Source: Flavobacterium silvaticum
GTDB lineage: Bacteria > Bacteroidota > Bacteroidia > Flavobacteriales > Flavobacteriaceae
Length of the DNA stretch: 64,000 bases
Direction: 5' to 3'
Assembly: GCF_012911565.1 (NCBI RefSeq)
Contig: NZ_JAAMPU010000105.1
Span: 186,001 to 250,000 of the forward strand
This document shows, one piece after another, positions 28,441 to 37,385 of this stretch. Made by a program: the position numbers and the translations under genes. Each line of letters starts with the position of its first letter. Position 1 is the first letter of the stretch. Under the pieces are notes generated by a model. It was not told the DNA's origin. It saw only the letters and a program-made list of their open reading frames with translations, and made no database searches.

Positions 28441-28985
28441 GCCGGACGCGCGTTTGAGAGTAACGGCAAATTCCGGTCTTTTTCAGAAAGGATAAAATCT
28501 GCTTCAGGTAATTTCCAATCAATCCCGAGTGCCGGATCATTGAACAAAATGCCACCTTCTGATTCCCGATTGTAAAAATCGGAACATTTGTAAAAGAAGA
28601 TCGCGGTCTCACTCAACACGACGAATCCGTGTGCAAATCCCTTTGGGATATAGAATTGACGTTGGTTGTCTTCTGAAAGTAAAACAGCCTGATGTTGACC
28701 GAACGTTGGAGAATCCGGACGAATATCCACGGCCACATCCAGCACTTCACCTTTGAGGACACGAACCAGTTTGGCTTGTGAAAAAGCACCCGTCTGGTAA
28801 TGCAACCCTCTCAAAACGCCTTTCACAGATGCCGATTGATTATCCTGGACAAAAGAAATACGGTCGCCGATTCCTTCCTGGAAAAGCCTTTCATTGAAGC
28901 TTTCCATGAAGTAGCCACGTTCATCCCTGAGTATTTTGGGTTCTATTATAAAGCTTCCGGTGAGTTTGGTTTGTATGAATTCCAT
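28434..28985 (-). CDS. rfbC: dTDP-4-dehydrorhamnose 3,5-epimerase
   Basis: 183 residues, the normal size. RGYFMESFNE, SVKGVLRGLHYQ with the catalytic His, LDVAVDIRPDSPTFG and IPKGFAHGF are RmlC hallmarks. It makes dTDP-4-keto-L-rhamnose from dTDP-4-keto-6-deoxyglucose. It begins one base after rfbA ends and overlaps rfbD. Confidence 0.95.
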   Translation of the reverse strand: MEFIQTKLTGSFIIEPKILRDERGYFMESFNERLFQEGIGDRISFVQDNQSASVKGVLRGLHYQTGAFSQAKLVRVLKGEVLDVAVDIRPDSPTFGQHQAVLLSEDNQRQFYIPKGFAHGFVVLSETAIFFYKCSDFYNRESEGGILFNDPALGIDWKLPEADFILSEKDRNLPLLSNARPAW

Positions 28986-28986
28986 A

Positions 28987-29844
28987 TTAAATCAATCCCA
29001 TCAAGTGTTTTCCGTAACCGCTTTTAAGCAACGGTTGGGCGAGCTTTTTCAATTGGTCGGCATCTATGAAACCCATTCCAAACGCGGCTTCCTCAATAGA
29101 ACCTATCTTAAGTCCTTGTCTTTCCTCGATTACCTGGACAAACTGCGAAGCCTGCATCAACGAATTGAAAGTCCCGGTATCAAGCCAGGCGGTTCCGCGA
29201 TCCAGGATGCTGACTTTGAGATTGCCTCTTTTAAGGTATTCTTTGTTGACATCGGTGATTTCGAGTTCGCCTCTATGGCTCGGTTGAATGTTTGCTGCGA
29301 TTTCTACCACGGAATTATCATAAAAATAAATTCCGGGTACGGCATAATTGGATTTTGGCTCGGTAGGCTTTTCTTCAATCGACAGCACATTTCCGTCTGA
29401 ATCGAAATCTACAACACCATAACGTTCCGGATCGTGGACGTGATAGGCGTAAATGATGCCACCATCTGGGTCGTTATTAGACTTAAGCAACCCTGAAAGC
29501 CCGGTTCCGTAAAAAATATTGTCTCCCAGGATCAGCGCCACTTTGTCTGACCCAATGAATTCTTTTCCAATGATGAAAGCCTCAGCCAATCCGTTCGGAT
29601 GTTCCTGCACAGCATATTCGAATCGGCAACCCAGGCTTGATCCGTCTCCTAAAAGTTGTCGGAACAACGGCAAATCATGGGGCGTGGAAATAATCAGGAT
29701 TTCGCGAATGCCGGACCACATTAGGGTAGACAATGGATAATAGATCATCGGTTTGTCATAAATCGGCATCAGTTGCTTACTGACGGCAAGAGTAAGCGGA
29801 TGCAGACGTGTACCGGATCCACCGGCAAGGATAATTCCCTTCAT
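28987..29844 (-). CDS. rfbA: Glucose-1-phosphate thymidylyltransferase
   Basis: 285 residues. [11 protein letters not shown] (8-18), [13 protein letters not shown] and ILGDNIFYG are diagnostic of RmlA. It makes dTDP-glucose from dTTP and glucose-1-phosphate. It overlaps the Wzz-like gene by 4 bases. The next enzyme of the pathway, rmlB (dTDP-glucose 4,6-dehydratase), is not in this window. Confidence 0.96.
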   Translation of the reverse strand: MKGIILAGGSGTRLHPLTLAVSKQLMPIYDKPMIYYPLSTLMWSGIREILIISTPHDLPLFRQLLGDGSSLGCRFEYAVQEHPNGLAEAFIIGKEFIGSDKVALILGDNIFYGTGLSGLLKSNNDPDGGIIYAYHVHDPERYGVVDFDSDGNVLSIEEKPTEPKSNYAVPGIYFYDNSVVEIAANIQPSHRGELEITDVNKEYLKRGNLKVSILDRGTAWLDTGTFNSLMQASQFVQVIEERQGLKIGSIEEAAFGMGFIDADQLKKLAQPLLKSGYGKHLMGLI

Positions 29845-30815
29845 GATTGAAGTTGGTGTTTTTTAGACTGAGTTGTGTAAAATCCTATGAACCCTTTGAT
29901 TAAAAAGAACAGCAGAACGAATACAAAAGGAAGCATGAACTTCATTTGGCCCAGAATTCCTTTGGCCTTTTTAATGTTCAGGGTTATTGCGCTTTCCTTG
30001 ATAATACGTTGATTTTGAACAAGGGCGACCTGTAGGTTTCCTATGTCCTCAATGAGTTTGTATTTGGTTTGCAACACATCGTTCAATTGATTATTCTGGC
30101 TTATGTTAACCTGGCTTGACAAATTTTGACCATTTTTGCTTCCAAGATTATCCAGGATTCCATTGATCTGCCCGATTGTCTGTTCATTGGTTTTAATCTT
30201 AAGCTCCAGATTCTTTATATACTCTTTTTGAATCTTGGCAAAGTAGGCACTGGAATTCAAAAAATTCAAAATAGGCTGAATACTTAGGTCTTGATTGGTC
30301 TTGTTAGCTGTTGTAATGGTAATGAGTTGAAAATCATAATTCTTACTGGTCACAGGATCTTCAATGATTTTTTTCATGTCAGCATCTTCTGCCATCAGCT
30401 TGATCATGTCAAAATTTGAATTGCTTCTGTTGATGAAGTTGTAAATATCAATTATCGGCTCTGCTTTAACCTCTGCCAGCTTTGTTGGATTTTTGATTCC
30501 CAGACCCGCCAGGAAGACTGTATCGTTTTCCCGGATTTTGGATTGTAACAGTTCAAGTTTGGAATACATATAATCGGCACTGCCAAAATGTGGCGCCACA
30601 ATAACCTGCGATTCATATATTTTTGGGCCTCTGTCCATGAACCATCCCAAGGCAATTCCTGCAAGGAACAAAACCCCAATCCAAACGATATTTTTGAACA
30701 GGTATTGGACGAACCGGAATATAGCACTTTTGACACCGTCAAATAACGAGTTGACCTTGTCACGGATTATAGATAAATCTATTTCGGTATTATCGATATT
30801 TTGCCGATTATTCAT
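29841..30815 (-). CDS. Wzz-like polysaccharide chain-length regulator
   Basis: 324 residues with a membrane segment near 45-60 ([18 protein letters not shown]), a large periplasmic, partly coiled-coil middle ([14 protein letters not shown] onward) and a second membrane segment near 296-314. That N- and C-terminal anchoring with a helical periplasmic domain is the layout of polysaccharide co-polymerases. No cytoplasmic kinase domain is present. It sets chain length in Wzx/Wzy systems. It is the first gene of the rml operon and lies 10 bases after DUF6909, so it could be read from the promoter at 32527. Confidence 0.75.
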   Translation of the reverse strand: MNNRQNIDNTEIDLSIIRDKVNSLFDGVKSAIFRFVQYLFKNIVWIGVLFLAGIALGWFMDRGPKIYESQVIVAPHFGSADYMYSKLELLQSKIRENDTVFLAGLGIKNPTKLAEVKAEPIIDIYNFINRSNSNFDMIKLMAEDADMKKIIEDPVTSKNYDFQLITITTANKTNQDLSIQPILNFLNSSAYFAKIQKEYIKNLELKIKTNEQTIGQINGILDNLGSKNGQNLSSQVNISQNNQLNDVLQTKYKLIEDIGNLQVALVQNQRIIKESAITLNIKKAKGILGQMKFMLPFVFVLLFFLIKGFIGFYTTQSKKHQLQS

Positions 30816-30825
30816 GAATCATCGT

Positions 30826-32508
30826 TTAAATTAAAATCTGTTCTAAAATCTTTATCGTAATCAAATAGGTTGGCTTTACACCGGCTGTCCCAAGTCCGCC
30901 AGATGCCAGCGTACTTCCGGTTTCAAGCGGGTTGTCCGATGCATAATAGGCATAACGCACCTTGACGTCCGGGTTGATGCTCTTGCGGATTTTTGAGGCC
31001 GATTGTATCGCTTTTTGGTAATAAGCACCTTCCATTTCCAACCCGATGACGCCCCACGTCGATTTATTGAAAAACGTCAGCAAGTCGCGGTTCTGGAGCG
31101 ATGTTCCCAAAACGGTGACCATTGGTCCGGCGTAAACCGGAATGTCGTTTCCGTCGAAAAGATCGAAAGTCAATTGGTTTTCAAACGGATAATTATCGCC
31201 GGTTCCTTCGTTTATGTGTGCCGATGGAATCATGATATCGCCCTTCTCGCCTTCCAGAATTCCGGCTTTCCCCATAATGGAAACCGATTCCACATTGAGG
31301 TAAATCCGGCCTTCTTTAGTATTGTAAGGCTTGAGCAGTTCATCTATGGTTTCATACGCCTGTTCACCAAATGCATAATCCATAACGATGATCACGGAAG
31401 CATTTTTGGACGGTTTTACGTTAGGAAAAGAGGATTTCTTCCAGTCGGTTTTTGCCGTATCGAAAATCTGGACGTCTATATTGGTTCCGGATGTATCCGG
31501 AATCACGATCATTCCATTGGCCAACGCGTGTTTTTCGACTGTCGCACGCATGTCGTTTCCAGATGATTTGCTCAGTTCTTCATATACCTGAAATTCCGGT
31601 TTGCCTGCCATTTTAGTTTTGAACAGATGGCCTGCATACAATGAGTTCATCACCGAATGCATGTTGGCGCTGATAATATGGATCGGTCTTTCAATCAATC
31701 CGTTTTCAAAAAGTGTATCCTTTATATTCGTCGCCCAGATTTCACCGTGAATGTGATGTCCAAGCCTTTCGCGAAGAATCGGGCTGAATGTTATGGTGCG
31801 TTTCTGGTTTTCGTTCACCTCATCCAAAGCCAGTTTCCCAAGCCAATATACAATATGGAGCAAACGATCCGGCTTTTCCGCCGTCGCGAAACTATCGTAT
31901 ATGTCGAGTATTTCAGAAAACGTACGGCCAAGGATATTCGCCGCATGTGAAATAGCCTGTTCCTTATCTGATAACGCTAATTTTTTAGGGCTTTTGACAA
32001 ACTGACCCAATTTCTGCCAGTCGCGTGACGTTTCCGCATTGTCATCAAGCAAGACCTTGTCCTTGATTTTGTGCGATTCGATGAACAGGAACGTCAGGTG
32101 CGTCAGGATATCGTAAATGTCCGAACGGCCACGCGTGATTTCAACGTTCATCTGCTCTTCATCAATGCGGTAACAGTTGCGTTTCCGTTTTGGCGGAACT
32201 ATCGCCTTGAAATGTGACTTGGAATAGCCTTCATCCGAAGTCAGGTTAATGAACCGGCATTCTTCTATCCCGACAGGTAATCGTTCAATGACATAAAGTA
32301 AGCCGTTGAGTTCGACTTTTTCGGTGGCTATACTGCCGTAAATCTCAGGGCGCAATTCCAATAAGGCTTCGCGTAACGTTTCACCGGAAACGCCCATTGG
32401 CTTGTAAAACCCGCGGTTGAACAAGTGACGCATGGTGATGTACAATTTCTCTACGGCGCTCGAAGATTCCTGGGCGCGTGAGCGTACGATATTCTTGAAT
32501 TCTTTCAT
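30826..32508 (-). CDS. DUF6909 family protein with nucleoside phosphorylase-like C-terminus
   Basis: 560 residues, soluble, no signal. The N-terminal half is helical (SSAVEKLYITMRHLFNRGFY). In the C-terminal half, IMGKAGILEGEKGDIMIP (ending about residue 426) resembles the glycine-rich phosphate/base loop of purine nucleoside phosphorylases. GVIGLEMEGAYY (about 486-495) resembles the conserved Glu-Met-Glu ribose-binding motif of the same superfamily. An N-glycosidase or phosphorylase activity is therefore a fair guess, perhaps like AMP nucleosidase, but that is inference. It has its own promoter and precedes the polysaccharide operon by 10 bases. Confidence 0.72.
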   Translation of the reverse strand: MKEFKNIVRSRAQESSSAVEKLYITMRHLFNRGFYKPMGVSGETLREALLELRPEIYGSIATEKVELNGLLYVIERLPVGIEECRFINLTSDEGYSKSHFKAIVPPKRKRNCYRIDEEQMNVEITRGRSDIYDILTHLTFLFIESHKIKDKVLLDDNAETSRDWQKLGQFVKSPKKLALSDKEQAISHAANILGRTFSEILDIYDSFATAEKPDRLLHIVYWLGKLALDEVNENQKRTITFSPILRERLGHHIHGEIWATNIKDTLFENGLIERPIHIISANMHSVMNSLYAGHLFKTKMAGKPEFQVYEELSKSSGNDMRATVEKHALANGMIVIPDTSGTNIDVQIFDTAKTDWKKSSFPNVKPSKNASVIIVMDYAFGEQAYETIDELLKPYNTKEGRIYLNVESVSIMGKAGILEGEKGDIMIPSAHINEGTGDNYPFENQLTFDLFDGNDIPVYAGPMVTVLGTSLQNRDLLTFFNKSTWGVIGLEMEGAYYQKAIQSASKIRKSINPDVKVRYAYYASDNPLETGSTLASGGLGTAGVKPTYLITIKILEQILI

Positions 32509-32526
32509 TCAGGGTAATTCTGTGTG

Positions 32527-32534
32527 CAAATGTA
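32527..32534 (-). promoter_or_regulatory. Putative -7 element for DUF6909 (and possibly wzz-rml)
   Basis: TACATTTG on the minus strand, 18 bases before the ATG at 32508. No convincing TTG at -33. Confidence 0.5.
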
Positions 32535-32547
32535 TGCTTTTTGGAAT

Positions 32548-33507
32548 TTAGTTGGTTAAGCTCAGGTTAAACGCGAATTCGAGTGTCTTGCCTTTCATGC
32601 GTTCATGCCGTTCGTAGAATCCTTTGAACATGGGTGAATTTTTTTCCGCGTAATGATCGTCATAATATTTTTGGTATTCGGGACTTTTTTCATTCAGCCT
32701 CGATGTCACCCAAGAATGCGATTTGGTAAAGAACCATGATGTGACATTGGTTGAAACGATTGATCCTATCGATGGGTAATAATGCACCATTAAATGTTCT
32801 TTTCCTTTTTCATCGTTTATTTTTTCTTCCTTTTTATTGGAATCTATGATAAGCCATTCAATCCCAATGAAAAATCCGTTATCCGGACAAACCAATTGAT
32901 ACGGCTTAAGATCGATTTTGGTAAATCCACTTCCTTTTTTGGCAATACCGATAATATTGGAATCTGCAATATCTCGTCCCGGACTTCCATCGTCATTGAC
33001 TTCATAAAAATGAACCAGAAACGTCGCGTTTTTGATTTCAGATCTGGTAAGGATTTCTATTTTATCCAAAAACGGCGTCTTTTTTAATTGCTCAGAAAAA
33101 GCATAATATCTGGCAAGTTTCCACGGATAAATACTCGCTCCGTACCAAGTGTCATTATCGCTCTTTTTGTAATTCCCAATCGTATATTTCTCTGTTTCCA
33201 GACGTTTGTGCACATTAATTTCCCCCAATTCATAGGTATCACGTTCCAGTTCTATCCGGGCATCGGGTTTTATGGAAATGGTTTTTGATTTATATCCGAC
33301 GGCAGAAAAGACCAAAGCCGTTTCTGAAGTAGCTTTTTCAAAACGGAAAGATCCGTTCTCATCTGCCGAAGTCCCGACATCGCTGTCATTGATTCGGATG
33401 TTCACAAACGGAATTGGTTTTCCTGTATCAGATTCCACAATCTTTCCGGAAACCTGGGCGGTCGTCGAAAAGGTGACGACGATCAAAAAATAAAAATACC
33501 TCATCAA
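32548..33507 (-). CDS. Secreted protein with carboxypeptidase-regulatory-like domain
   Basis: 319 residues. A signal peptide (MMRYFYFLIVVTFSTTAQ) is followed by a CarboxypepD_reg-like beta-sandwich, GKIVESDTGKPIPFVNIRI to LVFSAVGYKSKTI. The C-terminal 200 residues carry a second domain I do not recognise, shared with the next gene: KTPFLDKIEILTRSE, LVHFYEVNDDGSPGRDI and GFFIGIEWL. This domain order resembles truncated SusC-like N-termini but lacks any TonB-dependent barrel. Likely periplasmic or surface exposed. It overlaps its paralogue by 4 bases. Confidence 0.75.
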   Translation of the reverse strand: MMRYFYFLIVVTFSTTAQVSGKIVESDTGKPIPFVNIRINDSDVGTSADENGSFRFEKATSETALVFSAVGYKSKTISIKPDARIELERDTYELGEINVHKRLETEKYTIGNYKKSDNDTWYGASIYPWKLARYYAFSEQLKKTPFLDKIEILTRSEIKNATFLVHFYEVNDDGSPGRDIADSNIIGIAKKGSGFTKIDLKPYQLVCPDNGFFIGIEWLIIDSNKKEEKINDEKGKEHLMVHYYPSIGSIVSTNVTSWFFTKSHSWVTSRLNEKSPEYQKYYDDHYAEKNSPMFKGFYERHERMKGKTLEFAFNLSLTN

Positions 33508-34400
33508 TCGGTCAGTGTTATGCTTAAGGCCGCGGTTTTGAATTTATCGTGATACTTTCTCATGAGCAGGTTTTCATACGATTGGGGGTTCGACAATTTC
33601 TCTTTGCCATCCTGTTTCCATTTGCCCGTCCAGTTCCAGGTGTCGTTTACTTCAGATGGCAATAGCCCGAACGTCGGCTCGTAGCTGTAGGATTTAAGGA
33701 TTCGTTTTCCGCCGGAAAGGCTTTTGGCTTTCGTCTCTGTCGTAAGCCTGTTCTCCGGAATGATCAACCGTTCGATTACAATGAAAATCCCGCCTTCCGG
33801 AACTTTGACATGGTATCTTTCAACATTGAAAGTGGTGTTGTGGTCGCCTTTGGTAACCGGAACCAGAATGTTTTCATCAAGCATATCTTGTCCCGGAAAA
33901 CCGTTCTGGTCCGTTTGAAGGAATCTGAGGTTCACCACACAATCTTCTTTTTGGCTTACGGTGCGGAATGTGATTTCCTTTAGATACGGATGTTTCAGCA
34001 CCTTTTCATCTGAAGGAAAAAATTTGGCCATGTTAAGGTTTGTCTGATACAAAACCCATGATCCGGTGAAGCCGGAGAGTTTTATGGATTTGTTGCCAAA
34101 TGGTTTTTTAATTTCAACCTGGTCCAACTGATACGAAACGGGATTAAGATTGACAGCAGAAAAATTTCCTTTGATCTTTTTGGTTTCGTAACCAATGGCC
34201 GAAAAAACCAACGACGCATTTGAAAATTCCTTGCCCAGTTCGAATTCGCCTTTTTCGTTTGCGTTTGTCCCTTTCTTTGAATCCTCGATCCAGATGTTGG
34301 CATAAGGTACCGGATTTCCACTGATGCTGTCGCGTACGACTCCGGATAATTGGGCACACGAAAGCATCGGCAGCAAAAGCGACAATAAAAGTTTCCTCAT
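33504..34400 (-). CDS. Paralogous secreted protein with carboxypeptidase-regulatory-like domain
   Basis: 298 residues and clearly homologous over its full length to the downstream gene: signal peptide MRKLLLSLLLPMLSCAQ, then GVVRDSISGNPVPYANIWI and LVFSAIGYETKKI, then HPYLKEITFRTVSQK, LRFLQTDQNGFPGQDM and GIFIVIERL. The shared G-x-P-G-x-D turn and aromatic strand suggest one fold. The Cys in LSCAQ might make it a lipoprotein. It follows the GH3 gene by one base, so it is part of one operon. Function unknown. Confidence 0.75.
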   Translation of the reverse strand: MRKLLLSLLLPMLSCAQLSGVVRDSISGNPVPYANIWIEDSKKGTNANEKGEFELGKEFSNASLVFSAIGYETKKIKGNFSAVNLNPVSYQLDQVEIKKPFGNKSIKLSGFTGSWVLYQTNLNMAKFFPSDEKVLKHPYLKEITFRTVSQKEDCVVNLRFLQTDQNGFPGQDMLDENILVPVTKGDHNTTFNVERYHVKVPEGGIFIVIERLIIPENRLTTETKAKSLSGGKRILKSYSYEPTFGLLPSEVNDTWNWTGKWKQDGKEKLSNPQSYENLLMRKYHDKFKTAALSITLTD

Positions 34401-34401
34401 G

Positions 34402-35880
34402 TTATAATTGGTCGGCTATGGTTCTGTCGTTCGATAAACGTGGCAGCTTGTTTTGCCCGCCTAATTTCCCGACAGCTTTCATATAACGCTCGAATCCGCC
34501 CTTTGGTACAGGCGTAACGACCAATTTCCGTAAAACTTTTCCTGTTATGAGATCATCGTAATAGACGTTCTGTTTCCGCATCGATGCGTCAATCGCATTT
34601 GAAAAAGCAGCCAAATCGTTCGGTTCCTGCTCGAATTCAATCAGCCATTCATGATACGGCAAATCAGCTGACGGGTTGATTTGTGGCGCAACGGTGAATT
34701 CGGTCACCACGGCATCTGAATCTTCCATCGCGTCACGCAATGCCTGTTCGACTTCTTTGCCAATCACGTGTTCGCCAAAAGCCGAAATGAAGTGTTTGAT
34801 GCGTCCGGAAACAATCACGCGGTACGGTTTGAGTGACGTAAATTGAACCGTATCACCAATGTTATAAGCCCAAAGACCGGCGTTTGTGGAAATAATCAAT
34901 GCATAATTGACGCCCAATTCCACTTCGCCAATCGTGTATCGTTTTGGATTTTCAGAAAAGAATTCATCGGCCTTTACGAATTCATAAAAAATCCCGGAAT
35001 TGAGCAGCAGCAACATGCCTTTGTCTTTTTGCGAATCCTGGTAGGCAAAGAAACCTTCCGAAGCCGGAAACAATTCGATGCTGTCCACTTTACGCCCGAT
35101 CAATTTTTCGAACATGGCCCGATATGGTTCGTAATTGACGCCACCGTAAATGAACAAATTGAAATTCGGGAACAGATTTCCAACCGTTTTTCCGGATCTT
35201 GCTTTCAGTTTCTCGAAATACATCTGAACCCACGACGGAATTCCGGAAATCACCGTCATGTCCTGATCGATGGTTTCTTCTACAATCGCATCGACTTTGG
35301 TTTCCCAGTCTTCGATGCAATTGGTCTTCAGGCTCGGAAGCCGGTTTCGCTGCAAATAAGCCGGAACGAAATGCGCGACGATTCCTGACAATCGGCCTAA
35401 TTTGATTCCATTTTTCTCTTCGAGTTCGGGGCTGCCCTGGAGGAAAATCATCTTGCCGTCTGCAAAATCCGCATTTCCGGTTTCGTGTATATAATGCAGG
35501 ATGGCATCGCGTGCGGCTTCGATATGATACGGCATCGATTCTTTGGTCAGCGGAATATACTTGGCGCCTGACGTGGTTCCGGAAGTCTTTGCGAAATACA
35601 ACGGTTTTCCGGGCCAGAGGATGTTTTCGTCTCCTTTTATCACTTGGTCCACATACGGTTTAAGTGCCTCATAATCGCGGATCGGGACACGGGAAACAAA
35701 ATCGCTGTGGTTTTTTATGGAACCAAAATTATGATCGTTCCCGAAAGATGTGGTAGCCGCTTTCCTGATGAGTCCTTCAAATACACGTTGTTGGGTTTCT
35801 ACCGGATTTGTCGCCCATTTTTGGGTCTTTTTGTAAATCACTCCGGCAAATAGTTTGGCTGCGATGCTTTTAAGCGACAT
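34402..35880 (-). CDS. GH3 family acyl-adenylating protein
   Basis: 492 residues. Related to the plant GH3 auxin-responsive family, which adenylates carboxylic acids and joins them to amino acids. The phosphate-binding loop is KTSGTTSGAK (98-107), with FPASEGFFAYQ and YNIGDTVQFTSL further on. Bacteroidota carry such genes widely, but the substrates are mostly unknown. It is in one tight operon with the upstream small membrane protein (14-base gap) and the two secreted paralogues. No pathway is evident. Confidence 0.82.
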   Translation of the reverse strand: MSLKSIAAKLFAGVIYKKTQKWATNPVETQQRVFEGLIRKAATTSFGNDHNFGSIKNHSDFVSRVPIRDYEALKPYVDQVIKGDENILWPGKPLYFAKTSGTTSGAKYIPLTKESMPYHIEAARDAILHYIHETGNADFADGKMIFLQGSPELEEKNGIKLGRLSGIVAHFVPAYLQRNRLPSLKTNCIEDWETKVDAIVEETIDQDMTVISGIPSWVQMYFEKLKARSGKTVGNLFPNFNLFIYGGVNYEPYRAMFEKLIGRKVDSIELFPASEGFFAYQDSQKDKGMLLLLNSGIFYEFVKADEFFSENPKRYTIGEVELGVNYALIISTNAGLWAYNIGDTVQFTSLKPYRVIVSGRIKHFISAFGEHVIGKEVEQALRDAMEDSDAVVTEFTVAPQINPSADLPYHEWLIEFEQEPNDLAAFSNAIDASMRKQNVYYDDLITGKVLRKLVVTPVPKGGFERYMKAVGKLGGQNKLPRLSNDRTIADQL

Positions 35881-35894
35881 GATTCGGGGATGGT

Positions 35895-36365
35895 TTATTT
35901 TTTAATCGGTTTGGTAGTTGTGGCATTCCGGATTTTGAGTTCGGCGGCAGATGGTTGCAGGCTTTGTTCATTGATCCGGGTGCTGTCTGCCACAATCGAA
36001 TCTTTATTGAGTTTTGCAGCTTCAACTTCTCCGGTCAATGCTTTTTTGATGGCTGACAGATAGATTTGGTTTTCGCGGATGGCTTTCTGTATCGAATCTG
36101 ATTTAAGCGCCAACTCTGTAGCTTCGCGTTTCATTTTGCCCGATGTATAGCCCGGAATGAATTCTCTCAACGGCGTAAAGGCAATGATGAATGTAGTCAC
36201 GAAAATAATAAGAATCGCGCCGAGCGATGCCACAACGAAAACATTCATCAGGGTCAGCCGCAATGAAAAAATTTCCTCGAACGTATCTTCATTCAAAATC
36301 ACCAACCGGTTTTTGGCATACAGTTTTTTGGCGATTTTTTTTCGTTTGAGTTTTTTCTTTGACAT
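35895..36365 (-). CDS. Single-pass membrane protein with basic N-terminus
   Basis: 156 residues from the ATG at 36365. The start MSKKKLKRKKIAKKLYAKNR is very basic and cytoplasmic, one membrane helix follows near residues 43-65 (NVFVVASLGAILIIFVTTFI), and the rest is a periplasmic coiled-coil-like stretch. I do not know a family name; similar proteins occur beside tatA and GH3 genes in flavobacteria. The frame opens at 36401, but TATATTTG at 36385-36392 would lie inside that extension, so 36365 is preferred. Confidence 0.7.
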   Translation of the reverse strand: MSKKKLKRKKIAKKLYAKNRLVILNEDTFEEIFSLRLTLMNVFVVASLGAILIIFVTTFIIAFTPLREFIPGYTSGKMKREATELALKSDSIQKAIRENQIYLSAIKKALTGEVEAAKLNKDSIVADSTRINEQSLQPSAAELKIRNATTTKPIKK

Positions 36366-36384
36366 GCCCAGACAAGACTTTGCA

Positions 36385-36392
36385 CAAATATA
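36385..36392 (-). promoter_or_regulatory. Putative -7 element for the 36365-GH3-paralogue operon
   Basis: TATATTTG on the minus strand, 19 bases before the ATG at 36365. Confidence 0.55.
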
Positions 36393-36483
36393 AGCAATCA
36401 CAAAGGCCGTCGCAGAAATCTTATGTCTGGATTATTTCACAAAAAATTGCCAAACCATAAAATCCGCACGATCAAAATCTTCG

Positions 36484-36491
36484 TATCTTTG
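36484..36491 (+). promoter_or_regulatory. tatA: Putative tatA -7 element
   Basis: TATCTTTG fits TAnnTTTG and lies 36 bases before the tatA ATG. I see no TTG at the right distance. Confidence 0.5.
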
Positions 36492-36527
36492 AAAACTTAA
36501 TAATGCTTCGGCTTAAAGATTATAACC

Positions 36528-36713
36528 ATGGGAAAAATGGGTGCTACAGAATGGATTTTGATTATCGCCGTCATCTTACTCCTTTTTGGAGGCAAAAAGA
36601 TTCCGGAACTTATGAAAGGCCTTGGATCCGGGGTTAAGGAATTCAAGAACGCCGCTAAGGACGACCAACCGGCAGACAAGAAAAACGAAGAGCAAAACAA
36701 TCCACCAGTATAA
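36528..36713 (+). CDS. tatA: Sec-independent translocase subunit TatA/E
   Basis: 61 residues. One N-terminal membrane helix ([22 protein letters not shown]) ends in the FGGKKIPEL hinge typical of TatA, followed by an amphipathic helix [15 protein letters not shown] and a short acidic tail. It forms the pore-like oligomer for export of folded proteins with twin-arginine signals. tatC is not in the window. It stands alone, with a -7 element and a perfect terminator. Confidence 0.93.
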   Translation: MGKMGATEWILIIAVILLLFGGKKIPELMKGLGSGVKEFKNAAKDDQPADKKNEEQNNPPV

Positions 36714-36715
36714 AT

Positions 36716-36737
36716 CCCGGAAATTCCGGGTTTTTTT
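36716..36737 (+). terminator. tatA terminator
   Basis: CCCGGAA (36716-36722) and TTCCGGG (36724-36730) form a near-perfect palindrome followed directly by seven T. The T-run reaches the end of the convergent TMEM175-like gene. Confidence 0.8.
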
Positions 36738-37374
36738 ATGGCTTTTTTTTCCGTAGCTCCTTTTTGTTTTTAGCCGTGTAATAAATTCCTGTAATCAAAA
36801 TCGCCGGAAACCTCGTAAACAAAATGATGAATGCCAAAACTGGTATGTAGAAGGCCGCAATCAAACCTATTCCGGCATTGATCATATCGAGGTTGCAATA
36901 CATCCTGATCCGGCCGTTCCACTCTATAGACATATCTTCTTTCATGAAATTCGGCTTCATGGCGGCATAATCCCAAATGGCGTTCTGGAAAATGGCGATC
37001 ATCAAAATATTGATGCTATAACACACCATTGCCGGAATATCGAAAAAATATTCACTCACCAAAGAGGTTGAAAACGGAAGGACCACAATGAATAACAGCC
37101 AGAAAATAGTACACCATATCATGCGGTCGTCGATTTTCCTGATGTAGCCAAAAAAAGTATGATGGGTTTTCCAGAAAACGGCTATGTTGAAAAACGACAG
37201 CCCGAACGCGAGGAAATGCTTCCATTGCCGCAATAAATCTGAATAGTGCAAATGTCCGTCGGGTCCAATATTGACATGGATGTTAAGGGCCAGCAACGTA
37301 ATGGCTATGGCTACGATGGCATCGGTGAAAAATACAAGTCTGTCGAGTTGAAGATTCTTTTCTGGTTCCGGCAT
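36736..37374 (-). CDS. TMEM175/DUF1211-like membrane protein
   Basis: 212 residues with six hydrophobic segments. The first carries RLVFFTDAIVAIAITLLAL (12-30), the R-x3-F-(S/T)-D signature of the TMEM175 family of potassium channels. Bacterial members work as tetramers with one repeat each, as expected here, whereas vertebrate TMEM175 has two repeats. It may let K+ cross the inner membrane. Convergent with tatA and 11 bases after the tex stop in the same orientation, so it may be cotranscribed downstream of tex. Confidence 0.8.
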   Translation of the reverse strand: MPEPEKNLQLDRLVFFTDAIVAIAITLLALNIHVNIGPDGHLHYSDLLRQWKHFLAFGLSFFNIAVFWKTHHTFFGYIRKIDDRMIWCTIFWLLFIVVLPFSTSLVSEYFFDIPAMVCYSINILMIAIFQNAIWDYAAMKPNFMKEDMSIEWNGRIRMYCNLDMINAGIGLIAAFYIPVLAFIILFTRFPAILITGIYYTAKNKKELRKKKP

Positions 37375-37385
37375 ACTTAAAAGTA

